This document shows, piece after piece, positions 11,589-23,544 of a DNA stretch of 64,000 bases. Positions within the stretch are counted from its first letter, which is position 1, and each line of letters begins with the position of its first letter. The position numbers and the translations under genes were made by a program. The notes beneath the pieces were generated by a model. It saw nothing but the letters and a program-made list of their open reading frames with translations, had not been told where the DNA came from and searched no databases. Source of the DNA: Zingiber officinale (Eukaryota; Streptophyta; Magnoliopsida; Zingiberales; Zingiberaceae); the NCBI RefSeq assembly GCF_018446385.1, contig NC_055990.1, forward strand, positions 27,613,891 to 27,677,890, in the 5' to 3' direction.

Positions 11589-12988
11589 ATAGTATGTGGT
11601 GCCACATGCAGAAGATGATGTTATCAGTACCTTATAAATTATAAACAGTAGCTCACGACCAAAATGGAAAGGAACAAACCATTAGAAGGTCGTAGTGTAA
11701 TTAGGTATCAGTTTATCTTGACTGTATAATTACACTAGTACACTTAGAGTATATTGAGTAGGACCATTTGAGGTCGTTTCTTTTATACTGATTTTATAAA
11801 GAAACAAAGACCTCGGTTATTATGGAAGTGTGTGCTCTTAATCCTAATATAATAACAAGCACATATATTTGATATTTATTTCTTTAATTTATCAATGGGT
11901 GAGATTTAGTTCGATGAATCAATAAGCCCGATAAGTTGGGAAATGGTATCACTTATAGTGTGTGTTGTTGATTATAGAAGGAAACTGTGTCCTAGAGATA
12001 CTAGGTTGATAATGTCCTCAAGAGGAGCTCATAAGAATTGTCATGTTAAACCCTGCAGGTGGACCTAGTCCGACATGATGATAAGGTTGAGTGGTACTAC
12101 TCTTGGACTAAGATATTAATTAAATGAGTTGTCAGTAACTCACTTAATTAGTGGACATTCGATATCTTAAACACAGGGAGACTAACACACTCATAATAAG
12201 AAGGAGCCCAAAAATGTAATTTGGGATTGGTGCGGTAGTTCAATAATAGTTCTCTAGTGGAATGAATTATTATTGATAAAATTAAGTTGTGTGTTCGGGG
12301 CGAACACGGGATGCTTAATTTTATCGGGAGACCAAAACAAATTCCTCCTCTCGGTCCCTATCGTAGCCTCTTATTTATAGAGTACTATACCCACCTATAC
12401 CCACCTTCTATACCCACGAATAGGGGTCCGGCCAAGCTAGCTTGGGAACCAAGCTAGGGCCGACCTAGGTATAAATTGGGGTGGCCGGCCCTAGCTTGAA
12501 CCCAAGCTAGTGGGGGCCGGCCAAATTAAATTAAAAAAGAATTTTAATTTTAATTTTTATTATGTGGAAGAAATAATTTATTAAAGAGAATTAAAATTAA
12601 AATATCTCTCTTGTAAAAGATCTACAATAGATTAAAGAAAGAGATTAGATCTCTTTCCTTATTTGTAGATTGGTGAGATATTTTATTTTCTCTTTAAAAA
12701 TATTCACATGTTGTAAAATTAAAATTATAGAAATTTCCTTTTTATCAACCATGAAGAGATTTTGAAGAGAAATTTTATTTTTTAAAATTTCCGGAAACAA
12801 ATTAGGAAGTTTTAATTGTTGATTGAAACTTGTCCAATTTGATTTCATTAATGTGGCCGGCCATAAGATTTCAATTGGGGAAATTTTAGTTTATTTTTCT
12901 CAATTAAATCATGTCAAGGAAATTGAGAAAATTTTATTGTAATTAAATTTCCTAATTTGCCTAGGCCAAGGAATATAAAAGAAGGGGT
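11589..12988 (+). repeat. 3' LTR of the decayed copia element, segment 2 of 3
   Basis: This stretch continues the LTR after element A (its target copy atagt is 11589-11593) and runs to element B, whose target ggggt is 12984-12988. It contains GGCCGG-rich repeats (12420-12530) and A/T-rich sequence with no gene. Confidence 0.8.
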
Positions 12989-13235
12989 TGTTGGTGCAAC
13001 CTTAGGTCAAGGTTGACCTGGTTGACCCGACTCGAGTTGACGTGACTCGAGTTGTATTTTGATGTTTGACTTGGGGAGATTGTCGGTGCAACCTTAGGTC
13101 AAGGTTGACCTAGTTGTGTTGCATGTTGATGTTTGACACTCGTGAGAGAGTTCTATTCTTGATGTGGGACAAGAATAGATGTTTGGGAGATTATTGGTGC
13201 AACCGTAGGTCAGGGTTGACCTGGTTGACCTGATT

Positions 13236-13735
13236 CGGGAAAAGTCCAAGTAGGGAGCTTGGCACTGGAAAAGTCCAAGTATGGAGACTTGGCACGGAAA
13301 AGTCCAAGCAGGGAGCTTGGCACGCGAAAAGTCCAAGTATGGAGACTTGGCAAGTATGAAGACTTGGCACTGGAAAAGTCCAAGTATGGAGACTTGGCAC
13401 GGGGAAAGTCCTGTGAGTAAGGCAGTGGGAAAGTCCTAACTGGATGTTAGGCGGTTGGAAAGTCCGGTGAGTGAAGCAGTGGGAAAGTCTGGATGTTGGC
13501 GTGTGAAATCTGGTGAGTGAAGCGTGGAAAGTCTGGTGAGTAAAGCCGGCAAGGAAAATCCAGATGGATCGGGGATGATCGGACTCTGGTGTTGGAAAGT
13601 CAAGTAGGTCAAAGGTTGACGGACACTTGGCGAGGAGTTCTAGCAGTCGAGGGTGACGGATGCTAGGGATGAAGTACCAATAGGTCAAGGTTGACGGATA
13701 TTGGTTTGAAGTCTTGTGACTTGGTTTGGGCAAAA
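13236..13735 (+). repeat. Chain of short inverted repeats, 5' LTR of B
   Basis: Units of the type aaagtCCAAGTatggagACTTGG are followed by CCTAAC/GTTAGG units and then longer stems (ctagca...tgctag; accaat...attggt) that enclose a gtcaaggttgac core. Several units have shortened stems compared with element C. Confidence 0.8.
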
Positions 13736-13744
13736 ACCAAGCTC

Positions 13745-14079
13745 GGATCGGTCACGGGACCGATCGGTGATCTGTTTGCTCGATCGGTGCGGTGACCGAT
13801 CGGATCAACGAAACTCTGTTGATTCTTGTCGATGCGGTGGCCGATCAGCAACAGGCGAAAAGAAAGGTAGGCGATCGGTCCAGGCCGATCGGGCCGTATC
13901 TGATCGATGCGGGGACCGATCGGAGACGATGTCGCGAAGCACGGCCGGAGTTGGGATCGATGCGTGGACCGACCCGGTGTAACTGATCGGTCCGCAGACC
14001 GATCATGCGAAGGTTACGTGCACTAGCGTCGATGCGGGGACCCGATCGGCCGAAACTGATCGGTCCGTAGGCCGTCGGG
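13745..14079. repeat. Dyad array, 5' LTR of B
   Basis: About eight to ten GATCGGTC/GACCGATC dyads are present, many altered, ending some 40 bp before the TATA box. Confidence 0.8.
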
Positions 14080-14121
14080 GTTCTGACATAGCGGCTAGTT
14101 TCTTCATTGTCTTCTTCGCGG

Positions 14122-14127
14122 TATAAA
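14122..14127 (+). promoter_or_regulatory. TATA box, 5' LTR of B
   Basis: tataaagggg follows the dyad array. The same word and spacing recur in the 3' LTR at 19191. Confidence 0.7.
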
Positions 14128-14672
14128 GGGGTCGGGGCTGCTGCGACAACTTCTTCCTCTTCTCTTCTGCTACAGAGCTGCTGTTCTGGTGCTTGAGCTT
14201 TGTTGAGCTCTTCTTCGCAAGCTTCGCGTGAGCTTCTCGACTAGGATATCCTGCTGTTGTAGGTGTTCTGAGGAGCTGCTGCTTCAACGAAATCCAGTCG
14301 GCGAGGAGGCAAGAAAACCTGTGTTTTTACATTCATTGTTCTTGTCTTCTTGTATTTCTTGTTGTATTCCTTTCTTGCTGTTGCAAGAATATTGTGGCGA
14401 GGTTTCTCCACCCACAAGGAGTATATTGTATTAGCCGGTTTTCCGGGGACTCATCCACCGACGGATTGATAGGCTTCGTCCACCTTACGGACACGCCGAG
14501 GAGTAGGAGTTTCATTTCCGAACCTCGTTACATCCTTGTGTTAAGGTTTGGTATTCTTCCTTTCGTTTCTATTTGTATTTTCCGCTGTGCTAACAAATTG
14601 TAGGAAGAAACGAGCGATTTGGGGCGGTTATTCACACCCCCCTCTCTAGCCGAGTACGAAGGATCCTAACAA

Positions 14673-14685
14673 GTGGTATCAGAGC
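14673..14685 (+). other. Primer-binding site of element B
   Basis: tggtatcagagc starts three bases after the 5' LTR end and is complementary to initiator methionine tRNA. Confidence 0.85.
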
Positions 14686-14732
14686 GAGGCCGCTCTTCAT
14701 CGGATTCACACCCGTGGGAGCACAATCTAGAG

Positions 14733-16183
14733 ATGGATCAATTTGGAGAAGACATCACCATTCCACCCTTCTACAACGACAACTTCACATATTGGAAGGT
14801 AAGGATGATGTATTTTCTTAGGACTAATATGTGGAACTGGTTTTGTGTACAAGAAGGGTTTACTCCTCCAATGGATAAAGAAGGAGAGCCTCTAGAGAAG
14901 AACAAGTGGACGAAGGAACAAGTCCACCAATCCACGATCAACAATGAGGTAACTAAAACAATTGAATTTTCATTACCTACTAGTGTTTTGTGTAAGATAG
15001 GTAAATACAACAATGCCAAGGAGTTGTGGGATAACTTGGCCAAGTACCATGAGGAGAGCTCCACTTCAAGCCATGAAGAGGAGCCTAGTGAGCCAAGTAG
15101 CTCACATCATGGAGGGAGCGAATTGGGAGTTGAGGGCTACTCAACATCCAAGGAAGAAGAGGAGGAGAGCTCTTGTTCAAGATCGGAGCAAGAAGAGGCA
15201 TCTACCTCCGGAAGGGATGAAGAAGAAAGCTCATCTACATCCACAACCCTAGGTAACTCAAACACTGTGATTTCAAGCAAATTACACATAATGTGTTTTG
15301 AGTGTAGGAAGTTTGGGCACTACAAGAGTAAGTGTCCAAAGAGGGTTAGAAAGACTCCACCGGCGCCAAAGATCAAGGAAGTCGGAGTCCCAACACGCAA
15401 GGGCAAGGAGCACGTGGTGTGCTTCCAATGCAAGCGAAGGGGACATTATCGGAGTCAATGTCCAAGGACAAGAGACCGAGCACGTCGATAGGGGGAGCTA
15501 AGGCAAACCCTAAGGTAACATTTAAGGCACACTCTTGCAATAATAATAAGACTCATGCTAGTAGTTTTATTGCAATTGTCAAGAATGATAAGCATGATAA
15601 TTCTAGGAACCAATATATGTGCTTAGGTGCCAAAGATGTTAGTCTAGATAAGGATAACACTAGGAAAGCCAACCCTAGGATTAACTCATCTAAGGTTAAG
15701 GGAAACCTAGATAGAAATCCCAAATCATCTAGACATATGCCTAGGAATACCTCAAAGAAAAATGAAAAATTAAAAATTGAGGTATTAGAGAAGGAGAATC
15801 AAGTCTTGAGGTCAAGACTTGATACTTTGGAAAAGGCTCTTAAGAACTTGGAGAAGTCATCTCTAGGGTTTAAGGGTCAAAAACCAATGTCCAAGGACAA
15901 GAAAGGTTTGAGTCACAAACCTAAGTCCCAAATGGTCAAGCCCACATATCATGATGTTCCATTCGATTATGGAACAAAACCTAGGGCTAGGAAGACCAAC
16001 ACCAAGGTCACAAGGGGAGTCACCCCTAGAGTTGATCTTGATGAGTCCCAAATGGCCAAGGCTTTAAAGCCTAAGAGGGTCATTAGGAGGGTTGCTAGGG
16101 AAGTTATCCCTAGTGAATATTTAGTGAACCCAATGAGCTCAAGTAGGTATTGGGTTCCTAGGAGCATTTTCTCTACCCCATAG
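14733..16183 (+). pseudogene. Copia-type gag of element B, broken
   Basis: The region begins MDQFGEDITIPPF at the first ATG after the primer site and ends WVPRSIFSTP. It is the counterpart of the gag in A and shows the capsid-like part, the acidic linker, both CCHC knuckles, the coiled coil and the basic tail. It carries about one break. No pol sequence follows. Confidence 0.85.
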
Positions 16184-18069
16184 ATGGGTTAGAGAGTGTC
16201 AACTCCAATAAGAGGGGTAGTTAACCCAACTTTGAGGAAATTGACACTCAAGGAGCATTTTCAAGGTTTTGATAACCTTTGAAAATGAAAAAGAATTATT
16301 ATTTACTCCTTAAAGAGTAAATTGTGCCATATTTGAAAAATATCGATTTCAATCTTATTTGGCACAATTTAAGAAAACCTAGAGAAATACCATAATTGGG
16401 ATTTTGGTTTTCTCTAAGGGATATATGGGCAATCTAGGGTTAGATTCTAAGTTAGCTAAGGCTAAGGATACTTAGATAGGGAATTTAGGCATTTTATTTG
16501 TGCTAACTTCCCATGATTGGTTGCCATATGCCATGCCATGACATCATACTTATTTTATTATCATTTGAAATGTCATGATAATGCTTAGGTTATCTATATG
16601 TCATGTGTTAGTTTCGTTTCAAACTTTATGCCATGACATCATGACATTGGCACATGTTTTCATTTATGTTATTTATTTATGCCATGTCATCATCTCTTGC
16701 ATTAAGAATCAATGAAATTGATTTAAGGATAAAAACACATTTTGGTATTGAGATCAAAGTGTAGTTTAGAAAATGCATGAGAACTTAGCCTAAGTTGACC
16801 TTAACCCATATCTCACATCAAATTGACTTGAATGTGGTTTGATACACCTTAGATGTGTGTGAGATATTAGGATCATGAGTTAGGATCAAGGTGCATAGTT
16901 TTTGTACCTAGATGAGCCTAATTCAAGAAAAGGAGGATCATAGGGAAAGCTTGTGTACAAGTCATGTACATATAGCCCTAAGATTGTGGTCCCAAATTAA
17001 AGGGTTTGAAATCATTTCAAAATTGTTTTGAAAAACCTTGATGAAGCTTTCCTAGTGATAGCATTCATCATTGAACATTGTGATACAAAGTTGACTTAAC
17101 TTTGAATTATTTCAAAGTTTTTGAATTTTGTATCAAGATTTGAAAATGGAAGTTATTCTCATAGAAAACTATTTTTCCATGATAGTATATGTTATGAGGA
17201 ATGTATCCTCAAAATTTCACATTTTTTCGAATTTTCTGGAATTTTTTTGGAGTTTCTGAATTTCCGGGAAGGGAAATCAGAAATCTCTGATTTCAGAGTG
17301 TGGATCGGTCACCGGACCGATCCAGGGAAGTTCTGATCGGTCCGGTGACCGATCGGTGACGATCCAGTGCGATCGTGAGCGTGGATCGGTGCGGGGACCG
17401 ATCCGAGGATTCGATCGATGCGGGACCGATCGATGCGTGCGGTTTCGATTTTTCATTTGTTGGTGCGAAATTTCAGGTGGAAGTTGGGTTTTGTGGATTT
17501 CTAAGGTTTGGAACTCTCAAAGACATTGTTGGTGCAATGGTCAAGGGGAGTTGACCTCTAGGGGAGTCTTACCTAATTGTCAAGAGGAGTTGACTTTTAG
17601 GGGAGTTTGTACTCCTTAAGACTCTTGAGGATTAGTGATATGGGATTATCACTAAGTTGATTGTTGAGTTTAGTATCAAGGGAAATTAAGAGTTTCAATG
17701 AAAGGTATGGGACTTTCATTGGGAAGAAACTCTTGACCTTGATACTTCTTTTTCCTTTTGATGTATGTCAAAAAGGGAGAGTATTCATTGGAGAATTATT
17801 GGAGAACCCAAGTTAGGTTATCGGGTTAACCTAAGCTAGGAAAGAATGTCAAGGAATGTTCAAGGAAGAACATTGGAATTCTTTTGATGTGTGTCAAGGG
17901 GAGAATTATTGGAGAGCCCAAGTTAGGTTATTGGGTTAACCTAAGGGAGAATGTCCAGAGAATGTTCAAGGAAAGAACATTGGACATTGGAAGATGATTG
18001 AAAACCTAAGTTAGGTTATCGGGTTAACCTAACTTGATTATGGTTTTGTCAAACATCAAAAAGGGAGAT
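16184..18069 (+). other. Non-coding internal region of element B
   Basis: No sizeable frame occurs here. The stretch matches the antisense of 6434-8214 in A, contains a dyad array (17302-17434) and ends in the polypurine tract (aaaaagggagat, up to 18069). Confidence 0.75.
17302..17434. repeat. Internal dyad array of element B
   Basis: Four or five GATCGGTC-type dyads lie in the same position as in A, about 0.6 kb before the polypurine tract. Confidence 0.8.
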
Positions 18070-19739
18070 TGTTGGTGCAACCTTAGGTCAAGGTTGACCT
18101 GGTTGACCCGACTCGAGTTGGCGTGACTCGAGTTGTATTTTGATGTTTGACTTGGGAGATTGTCGGTGCAACCTTAGGTCGAGGTTGACCTAGTTGTGTT
18201 GCATGTTGATGTTTGACACTCGTGAGAGAGTTCTATTCTTGATGTGGGACAAGAATAGATGTTTGGGAGATTATTGGTGCAATAGTGGGGTTGACGTTGA
18301 CTTGGACAGGAAAAGTCCAAGTAGGGAGCTTGGCTGGAAAAGTCCAAGTATGGAGACTTGGCGCGGAAAAGCAGGAGCTTGGCACGCGAAAAGTCCAAGT
18401 ATGGAGACTTGGCAAGTATGAAGACTCGGGAAAAGTCAAGTATGGAGACTTGGCGGGGAAAGTCCCAGTGGAGCAGGCGGTGGGAAAGTCCTAACTGGGA
18501 TGTTAGGCGGTTGGAAAGTCCTGGTGAGTGAAGCCGGTGGTGGGAAAGTCCTAACTGGGATGTTAGGCGGTGTGGAAATCTGGTGAGTGAAGCGGTGGAA
18601 AGTCCGGTGAGTAAAGCGGGCAAGGAAAATCCGGATGGATCGGGGATGATCGGACTTCGGTGTTGGAAAGTCAAGTAGGTCAAAGGTTGACCGGACACTT
18701 GGCGAGGAGTTCTAGCAGTCAAGGGAGTGACCGGATGCTAGGGATGAAGTACCAATAGGTCAAGGTTGACCGGATATTGGTTTGAAGTCTTGGGACTTGG
18801 TTTGGGCAAAACCAAGCTCGGATCGGTCACCGACCGATCCGGTGATCTGTTTGCTACGATCGGTCGGTGACCGATCGATCAACGAAACTCTGTTCGATTC
18901 TTGATCGATCGGTGACCGATCGCAACAGGCGAAAAGAAAGGTAGGTGATCGGTCCGCGGGCCGTCGGCCATCTGATCGGTGCGGGGCGATCGGAGGCGAT
19001 GTCGCGGAAGCACGGCCGAGTTGGGATCGATGCGTGGACCGACCAGTGCTGATCGGTCCAGGCCGATCGAATGCCTGAAGGTTACGTGCACTAAGCGTCG
19101 ATGCGGGGACCGATCGGCCCTGATCGGTCCGTAGGCCGATCGGTCTAGCGTTTGACATAGCGGCTAGTTTCTTCATTGTCTTCTTCGCGGTATAAAGGGG
19201 TGAGGCTGCTGGCTGCGACAACTTCTTCCTCTTCTCTTCTGCTACTGAGCTGCTGTTACGGTGCTTGAGCTTTGTTGAGCTCTTCTTCACTTCGCGTGAG
19301 CTTCTCGACTAGGATATCCTGCTGTTGTAGGTGTTCTGAGGAGCTGCTGCTTCAACGAAATCCAGTCGGCGAGGAGGCAAGAAAACCTGTGTTTTTACAT
19401 TCATTGTTCTTGTCTTCTTGTATTTCTTGTTGTATTCCTTTCTTGCTGTTGCAAGAATATTGTGGCGAGGTTTCTCCACCCACAAGGAGTATATTGTATT
19501 AGCCGGTTTTCCGGGGACTCATCCACCGACGGATTGATAGGCTTCGTCCACCTTACGGACACGCCGAGGAGTAGGAGTTTCATCTCCGAACCTCGTTACA
19601 TCCTTGTGTTAAGGTTTGGTATTCTTCCTTTCGTTTCTATTTGTATTTTCCGCTGTGCTAACAAATTGTAGGAAGAAACGAGCGATTTGGGGCGGCTATT
19701 CACACCCCCCTCTTTAGCCGAGTACGAAGGATCCTAACA
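18070..19739 (+). repeat. 3' LTR of gag-only element B
   Basis: This 1670-bp LTR directly follows the polypurine tract. It has three terminus-like starts near 18070, 18164 and 18273, as in the 5' LTR, a hairpin chain (18305-18815), a dyad array (18820-19143), a TATA box (19191-19196) and R/U5. Confidence 0.85.
18820..19143. repeat. Dyad array, 3' LTR of B
   Basis: GATCGGTC/GACCGATC dyads end about 50 bp before tataaagggg. The unit order matches the 5' LTR but several units differ. Confidence 0.8.
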
Positions 19740-20633
19740 GGGGTGAGGGTGCTTTCATTGAATAACCTCTATTATTTTCTCTCCCTCTTTTGTTCCTTGG
19801 TGTGGCCGGCCATCCTTTCCCTCTCTTCCTCTTGTGGTGGCCGAACCCCTCTCTTTCCTTGGAGCTCTTGTGGTGGCCGGATACTACTTGGAGAAGAAGA
19901 AGAAGAAGGAGAGGAAGCGAGCATCTCTTGGAGCTTGGTTAGTGTTTTGATTTTCTTCCTTGGTGAAGCTTCTTTCTTTGTGGCCGAACCTAGCTAGGAG
20001 GAGAAGAAGGTGGTTGGTGGTTTCTCATCTCGGAAGATCGTTGCCCACACAACGTCCGAGGTTAGAAGAGGAATACGATAGAAGATCAAGAGGTCTTTCT
20101 AGAAGGTATAACTAGTAGTTTTTCCTTTTCCGCATCATACTAGTTATTTATGGAAATAATACCAAATACAAGAGGCTTACGTTCTAGTATTTCGAATATG
20201 TTTTTTCGATGTTGTGTTCTTTTGTTTTATTTATCCTTGTGATTTGATTTTTCTTTTCGGTTAACCTAAAGTTATTTTAGGAAATTAAATATTAGCTTTC
20301 TATAAAAGGTTTTGTCTAGTCGGTGATGGTTGCTCCCATATCCAAGAAGGCCATGTGCCTCGCCATGTCATTACTGGGAACCAATTATGGAAATTAATAT
20401 TTAATGGAATTAATAACTTAAGGTGATTTGGGTCGAACGTGTTAAGTTCCGCAGGAGACCCAAGTCAAAACCTAAAAGAACGAATAGATTAAGTTTTGGA
20501 TCAAACGTGTTAAGTTCCGCAGGCGATCCAAAATTTAATTTAAAAGAACACATGGTAGCTAGGAAAAGGTTCAGACCTTTGTACAAAATTTTTGTACAGT
20601 GGAACCTCTAGGTTTTCCGAGTAGCAACCAACA
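19740..20633 (+). repeat. 3' LTR of the decayed copia element, segment 3 of 3
   Basis: This is the last LTR segment after element B, starting with the target copy ggggt and ending caaccaaca. It includes purine-rich stretches (19888-19920) and two copies of a cgtgttaagttccgcagg motif (20439, 20506). No gene is present. Confidence 0.8.
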
Positions 20634-21190
20634 GTTATAAGCCTAGAAATAAAAATGCTCAAGGATTTAATGAAAAATCTAAGGTTGAGGAGTTATGGAG
20701 AGAAAATCAAGTCTTGAGGTCAAGACTTGATAAATTAGAGAGGACTCTTAGAAAAATCACAAATAATACACAAGGGTCAAAGAGTCAAAACCTAGGTCTA
20801 GGAGGACAAAAACCATCCAATGGTTATAGAGGTTTGGGATACAAACCTAAAACCAAAAAGAATGTGCCTTCTTACCATAGAGTTCTATATAGTTATGGAA
20901 CTAACCCTAGGCTTAGTGGTCAAGTTAAAAATACAAGGGAAGTTATCCCTAGAAGTATATTTGCAACAACAAACATGACTAAGACTTCTAAGAAGTCTAA
21001 GAAAGTCACAAAGAAGGTCACAAGGGAAGAAATCCCTAGAGTTGACCTAGAAAAGATGATCAAGGGCTCTAAGAAGCCTAACAAGGTCACTAGGAAGGTA
21101 TCTAGGGAAGTTATCCCTAGTGAATACCTAGAGCATCCAAGGAGCACCAATAGGTTTTGGGTTCCTAGGAGCATTTTCTCTACCCCTTAG
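20634..21190 (+). pseudogene. Gag C-terminal part of element C
   Basis: The remnant starts in mid-gag where the copia LTR ends and includes the coiled-coil segment (ENQVLRSRLDKLERTL) and the basic tail. The tail has repeated motifs of the form TREVIPR, TREEIPRVDL and SREVIPSEYL and ends WVPRSIFSTP, as in A and B. The N-terminal half and the zinc knuckles are not in this window. Confidence 0.8.
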
Positions 21191-23346
21191 ATGGATTAGA
21201 GAGTGTCAATTTCGATTAGAAGGGTAGTTAACCTAACTTTGATGAAGTTGACACTCAAAGAGCATTTTTAAGGTTATTGTTAACCTTTGAAAATGAAAAG
21301 GATTTTGATTTACTCTTGAAATGAGTAAAATTACCATGAATTGAGAAAATTGATTTTAAATTAAATTGGCATAAGTGAGAGAATCGTAAAAAAATGTCAA
21401 GTTGGGATTTTGGCATTTTATTGGGAAGTTAAAGGAAAATCTAAGCCTTATTTTAATTTGTTACTCTTTAAAAGAGTAATCTGTGCCAAAATTTGAGGAA
21501 TATGCTTAATTTATATTGGCACAATGTAGGAAAAGCAAAGGAAATGTCAAAATTGGGTGTTGACATTTTCTTGGGAAATATTGGGCAATCTAGGTTTAAA
21601 CTCTAAGTCAGCTAAGGCTTTAGGATACTTATATAGGTAACCTAGGTATATTTTATTTATGCTAAAATTTGTCATGCTTTGTTTACCCATCATATGTCAT
21701 GACATCATATTTATTCTTGCACTCATGGCTTATTATGAAAAACATTAAAATACCATGTCATGTCATATATACATCATATAGTCATAAGAAATTTTCTTTT
21801 GAAAATTATTTATCTTTGATGTATGCCATAACATATCATGCATTATGTTTAATTCCTCGTAATTAAGGACAAATGACATTTATTAACAAATAACATCCTT
21901 GGTGGTTGTTCCTAATCTCAAAATGCCTAGATAGATATGCATGATCCCTAGATTAGAGCAAAACCAAACTTTACATCTCATAAAAGAACTATAAGATGAC
22001 TTGTATGTGTTAGTGCACATTAGATACAAGTGAGATGTTAGGATGATGAACAAAACTCAATATGTTGATTTAGTGTATTCTTTTGAGTTTTAAGTTCATC
22101 AAAACACATAGGTATGTATTTTTCAATCATTGGGAAAGCTAATGTACAAGTCATGTGCATTGAGCCCAAAGAACATTCTTGGATATTGGTTTTGAAAATC
22201 ATTTAAAATGCTTTTAGAAAACCTTGATGAAGACTATCTTTTGATAGTAATCATCATTGAAATGTTAGACACAAACTAGAAGAAAACACTAAAGTTTTTA
22301 CAAGTTTTCAAATTTATGTCAATCTTGGAAAATAGAAAGTATTTTCATAGAAAACTATTTTTCCTTGATATTATATCCCCTAAGTAGTGTCTACATGAAT
22401 TTTCACAATTTTTAGAATTTTGTAGAATTTTTGGGGAGTTTCTGAAGTTGACTGAAATGGAATTTCAGTAATTTTAAAGCTTCAATCGATCACCCGATCG
22501 ATTGGAGTGCCTCAATCGATCGAGCGATCGATTGAGAAGGCATTTCTCACGAGCAGAAGCTCGCTGGATCGATCCACCGATCGATCCACACTAGCTGAAT
22601 CGATCGGTGGATCGATTCAAGCAGGTTCAATCGATTGGGGATGCTGATTTTGGTTGGGAAAGCTTGTTTTTAGCATTCTAAATCATTTTTAGTCTATAAA
22701 ATCATTCCTAACCCCTTGGAACACATTTTCACTCATTTAGGGGGAGTTTTTATAAAAAACTAGGATGGATTGGTTGAGGAAGACTAAGTAGAGGTTTAGG
22801 TTGGGGTTTGGTTTCAATATGGACTTTTTGAACCTTAAAACTTCTAAATTTGGGTTTCCTAAATATTTAGGAGTTTCAAGTCATTGTTAGTGCAATGACA
22901 GAAATTACGTGCATGTCTTTAGGGGGAGTTACTTTTTAAGGACATGAAAATTTATTTTTCATACACCTTGCAAGGTGGTTAATCTTCTTTCGTGAAAATG
23001 CTCAAGGTTGGGTATTTGAATACAATGGAGAGTGGATATCTTCATTGTTCAAGTGGTAATGCTCAAGGGTGAGCATTAAGGAAAATGAAAGGTATGGGAC
23101 TTTCATTATCCTGTTGTGAGCCACGAGTGAAGTTGTGAACAACGTTGGGTAACTCTTCAAGGGGAGAGTTTTTTATGTATGCCAATAGGGGGAGAATGTG
23201 CGGTTAAGTTAGGCCTTCATTACCTAAAGAGGGAGTTTGCCCTCTAGGAAAGGGGGAGAATGAAGGAAACCATCATTCATACATTGGCATGAAGGAAGTT
23301 GAGGCTATGAGATTAGCTTAACTTAAAGGAGGTATTGTCAAACATC
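21191..23346 (+). other. Non-coding internal region of element C
   Basis: No gene is present. The layout matches A and B: A/T-rich sequence, then a dyad array at 22483-22640, then purine-rich gggggag stretches before the polypurine tract. Confidence 0.7.
22483..22640. repeat. Internal dyad array of element C
   Basis: Four full dyads and one half of the type caatcgatc-N3-gatcgattg or ggatcgatc-N3-gatcgatcc are present. The position equals that of the arrays in A and B, but the arm sequence is different. Confidence 0.85.
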
Positions 23347-23544
23347 AAAAAGGAGGAGATTGTTGGTGCAATATTCCCTAGGTCAAGGTTGACCTGGTTG
23401 ACTGAGCTTGAATTGGGTCAAGCTTGAGTCTTGATGTTTGGATTTTGATATTTGACAATACGTGGAGACAAGACATGGAGATTGTAGGCAATTGTTCATG
23501 TGAGGAGATTATGAAGAAGAGTCAAGTAGGTCAAGGTTGACTGG

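Larger units (their letters stand above)
12989..14671 (+). repeat. 5' LTR of gag-only element B
   Basis: This is a 1683-bp LTR. Its first 230 bp contain three starts of the LTR-terminus type (12989, 13089, 13191), the last two preceded by a gggagat tract like a polypurine tract. A hairpin chain, a dyad array, a TATA box and R/U5 follow. Confidence 0.85.
12989..19739 (+). mobile_element. Gag-only LTR retrotransposon B
   Basis: This 6.75-kb element starts tgttggtgcaacc, ends cctaaca, and is flanked by the perfect target repeat ggggt (12984-12988, 19740-19744). Its order is 5' LTR, primer site, gag, non-coding region with dyads, polypurine tract and 3' LTR. It belongs to the same family as A but lies in the opposite orientation, within the same host LTR. 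Pol is absent. The gag carries about one break. The 3' halves of its LTRs differ by roughly two percent, suggesting a recent insertion. Confidence 0.9.
1..20633 (+). mobile_element. Large decayed Ty1/copia element, right part, split by two younger elements
   Basis: Weak copia signatures follow in the usual order on the plus strand: protease-like sequence near 1440-1570, integrase with its leader near 1900-2370, reverse transcriptase near 2880-3600 (including the family motif VDVKTAFLNG at 3150), and RNase H near 3870-4075 ending in EAEYMAS. A purine-rich tract (aagtgggaga) lies just before the 3' LTR at 4397. The reading frame is heavily broken, with many breaks throughout, so this is an old copy. 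The 5' LTR and left flank lie outside the window. The LTR begins TG and ends CA. Its length of about 2.4 kb once the two insertions are set aside suggests an Angela/Tork-like lineage, which is inference. It sits inside the gag of gag-only element C, whose sequence resumes at 20634. Confidence 0.85.
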
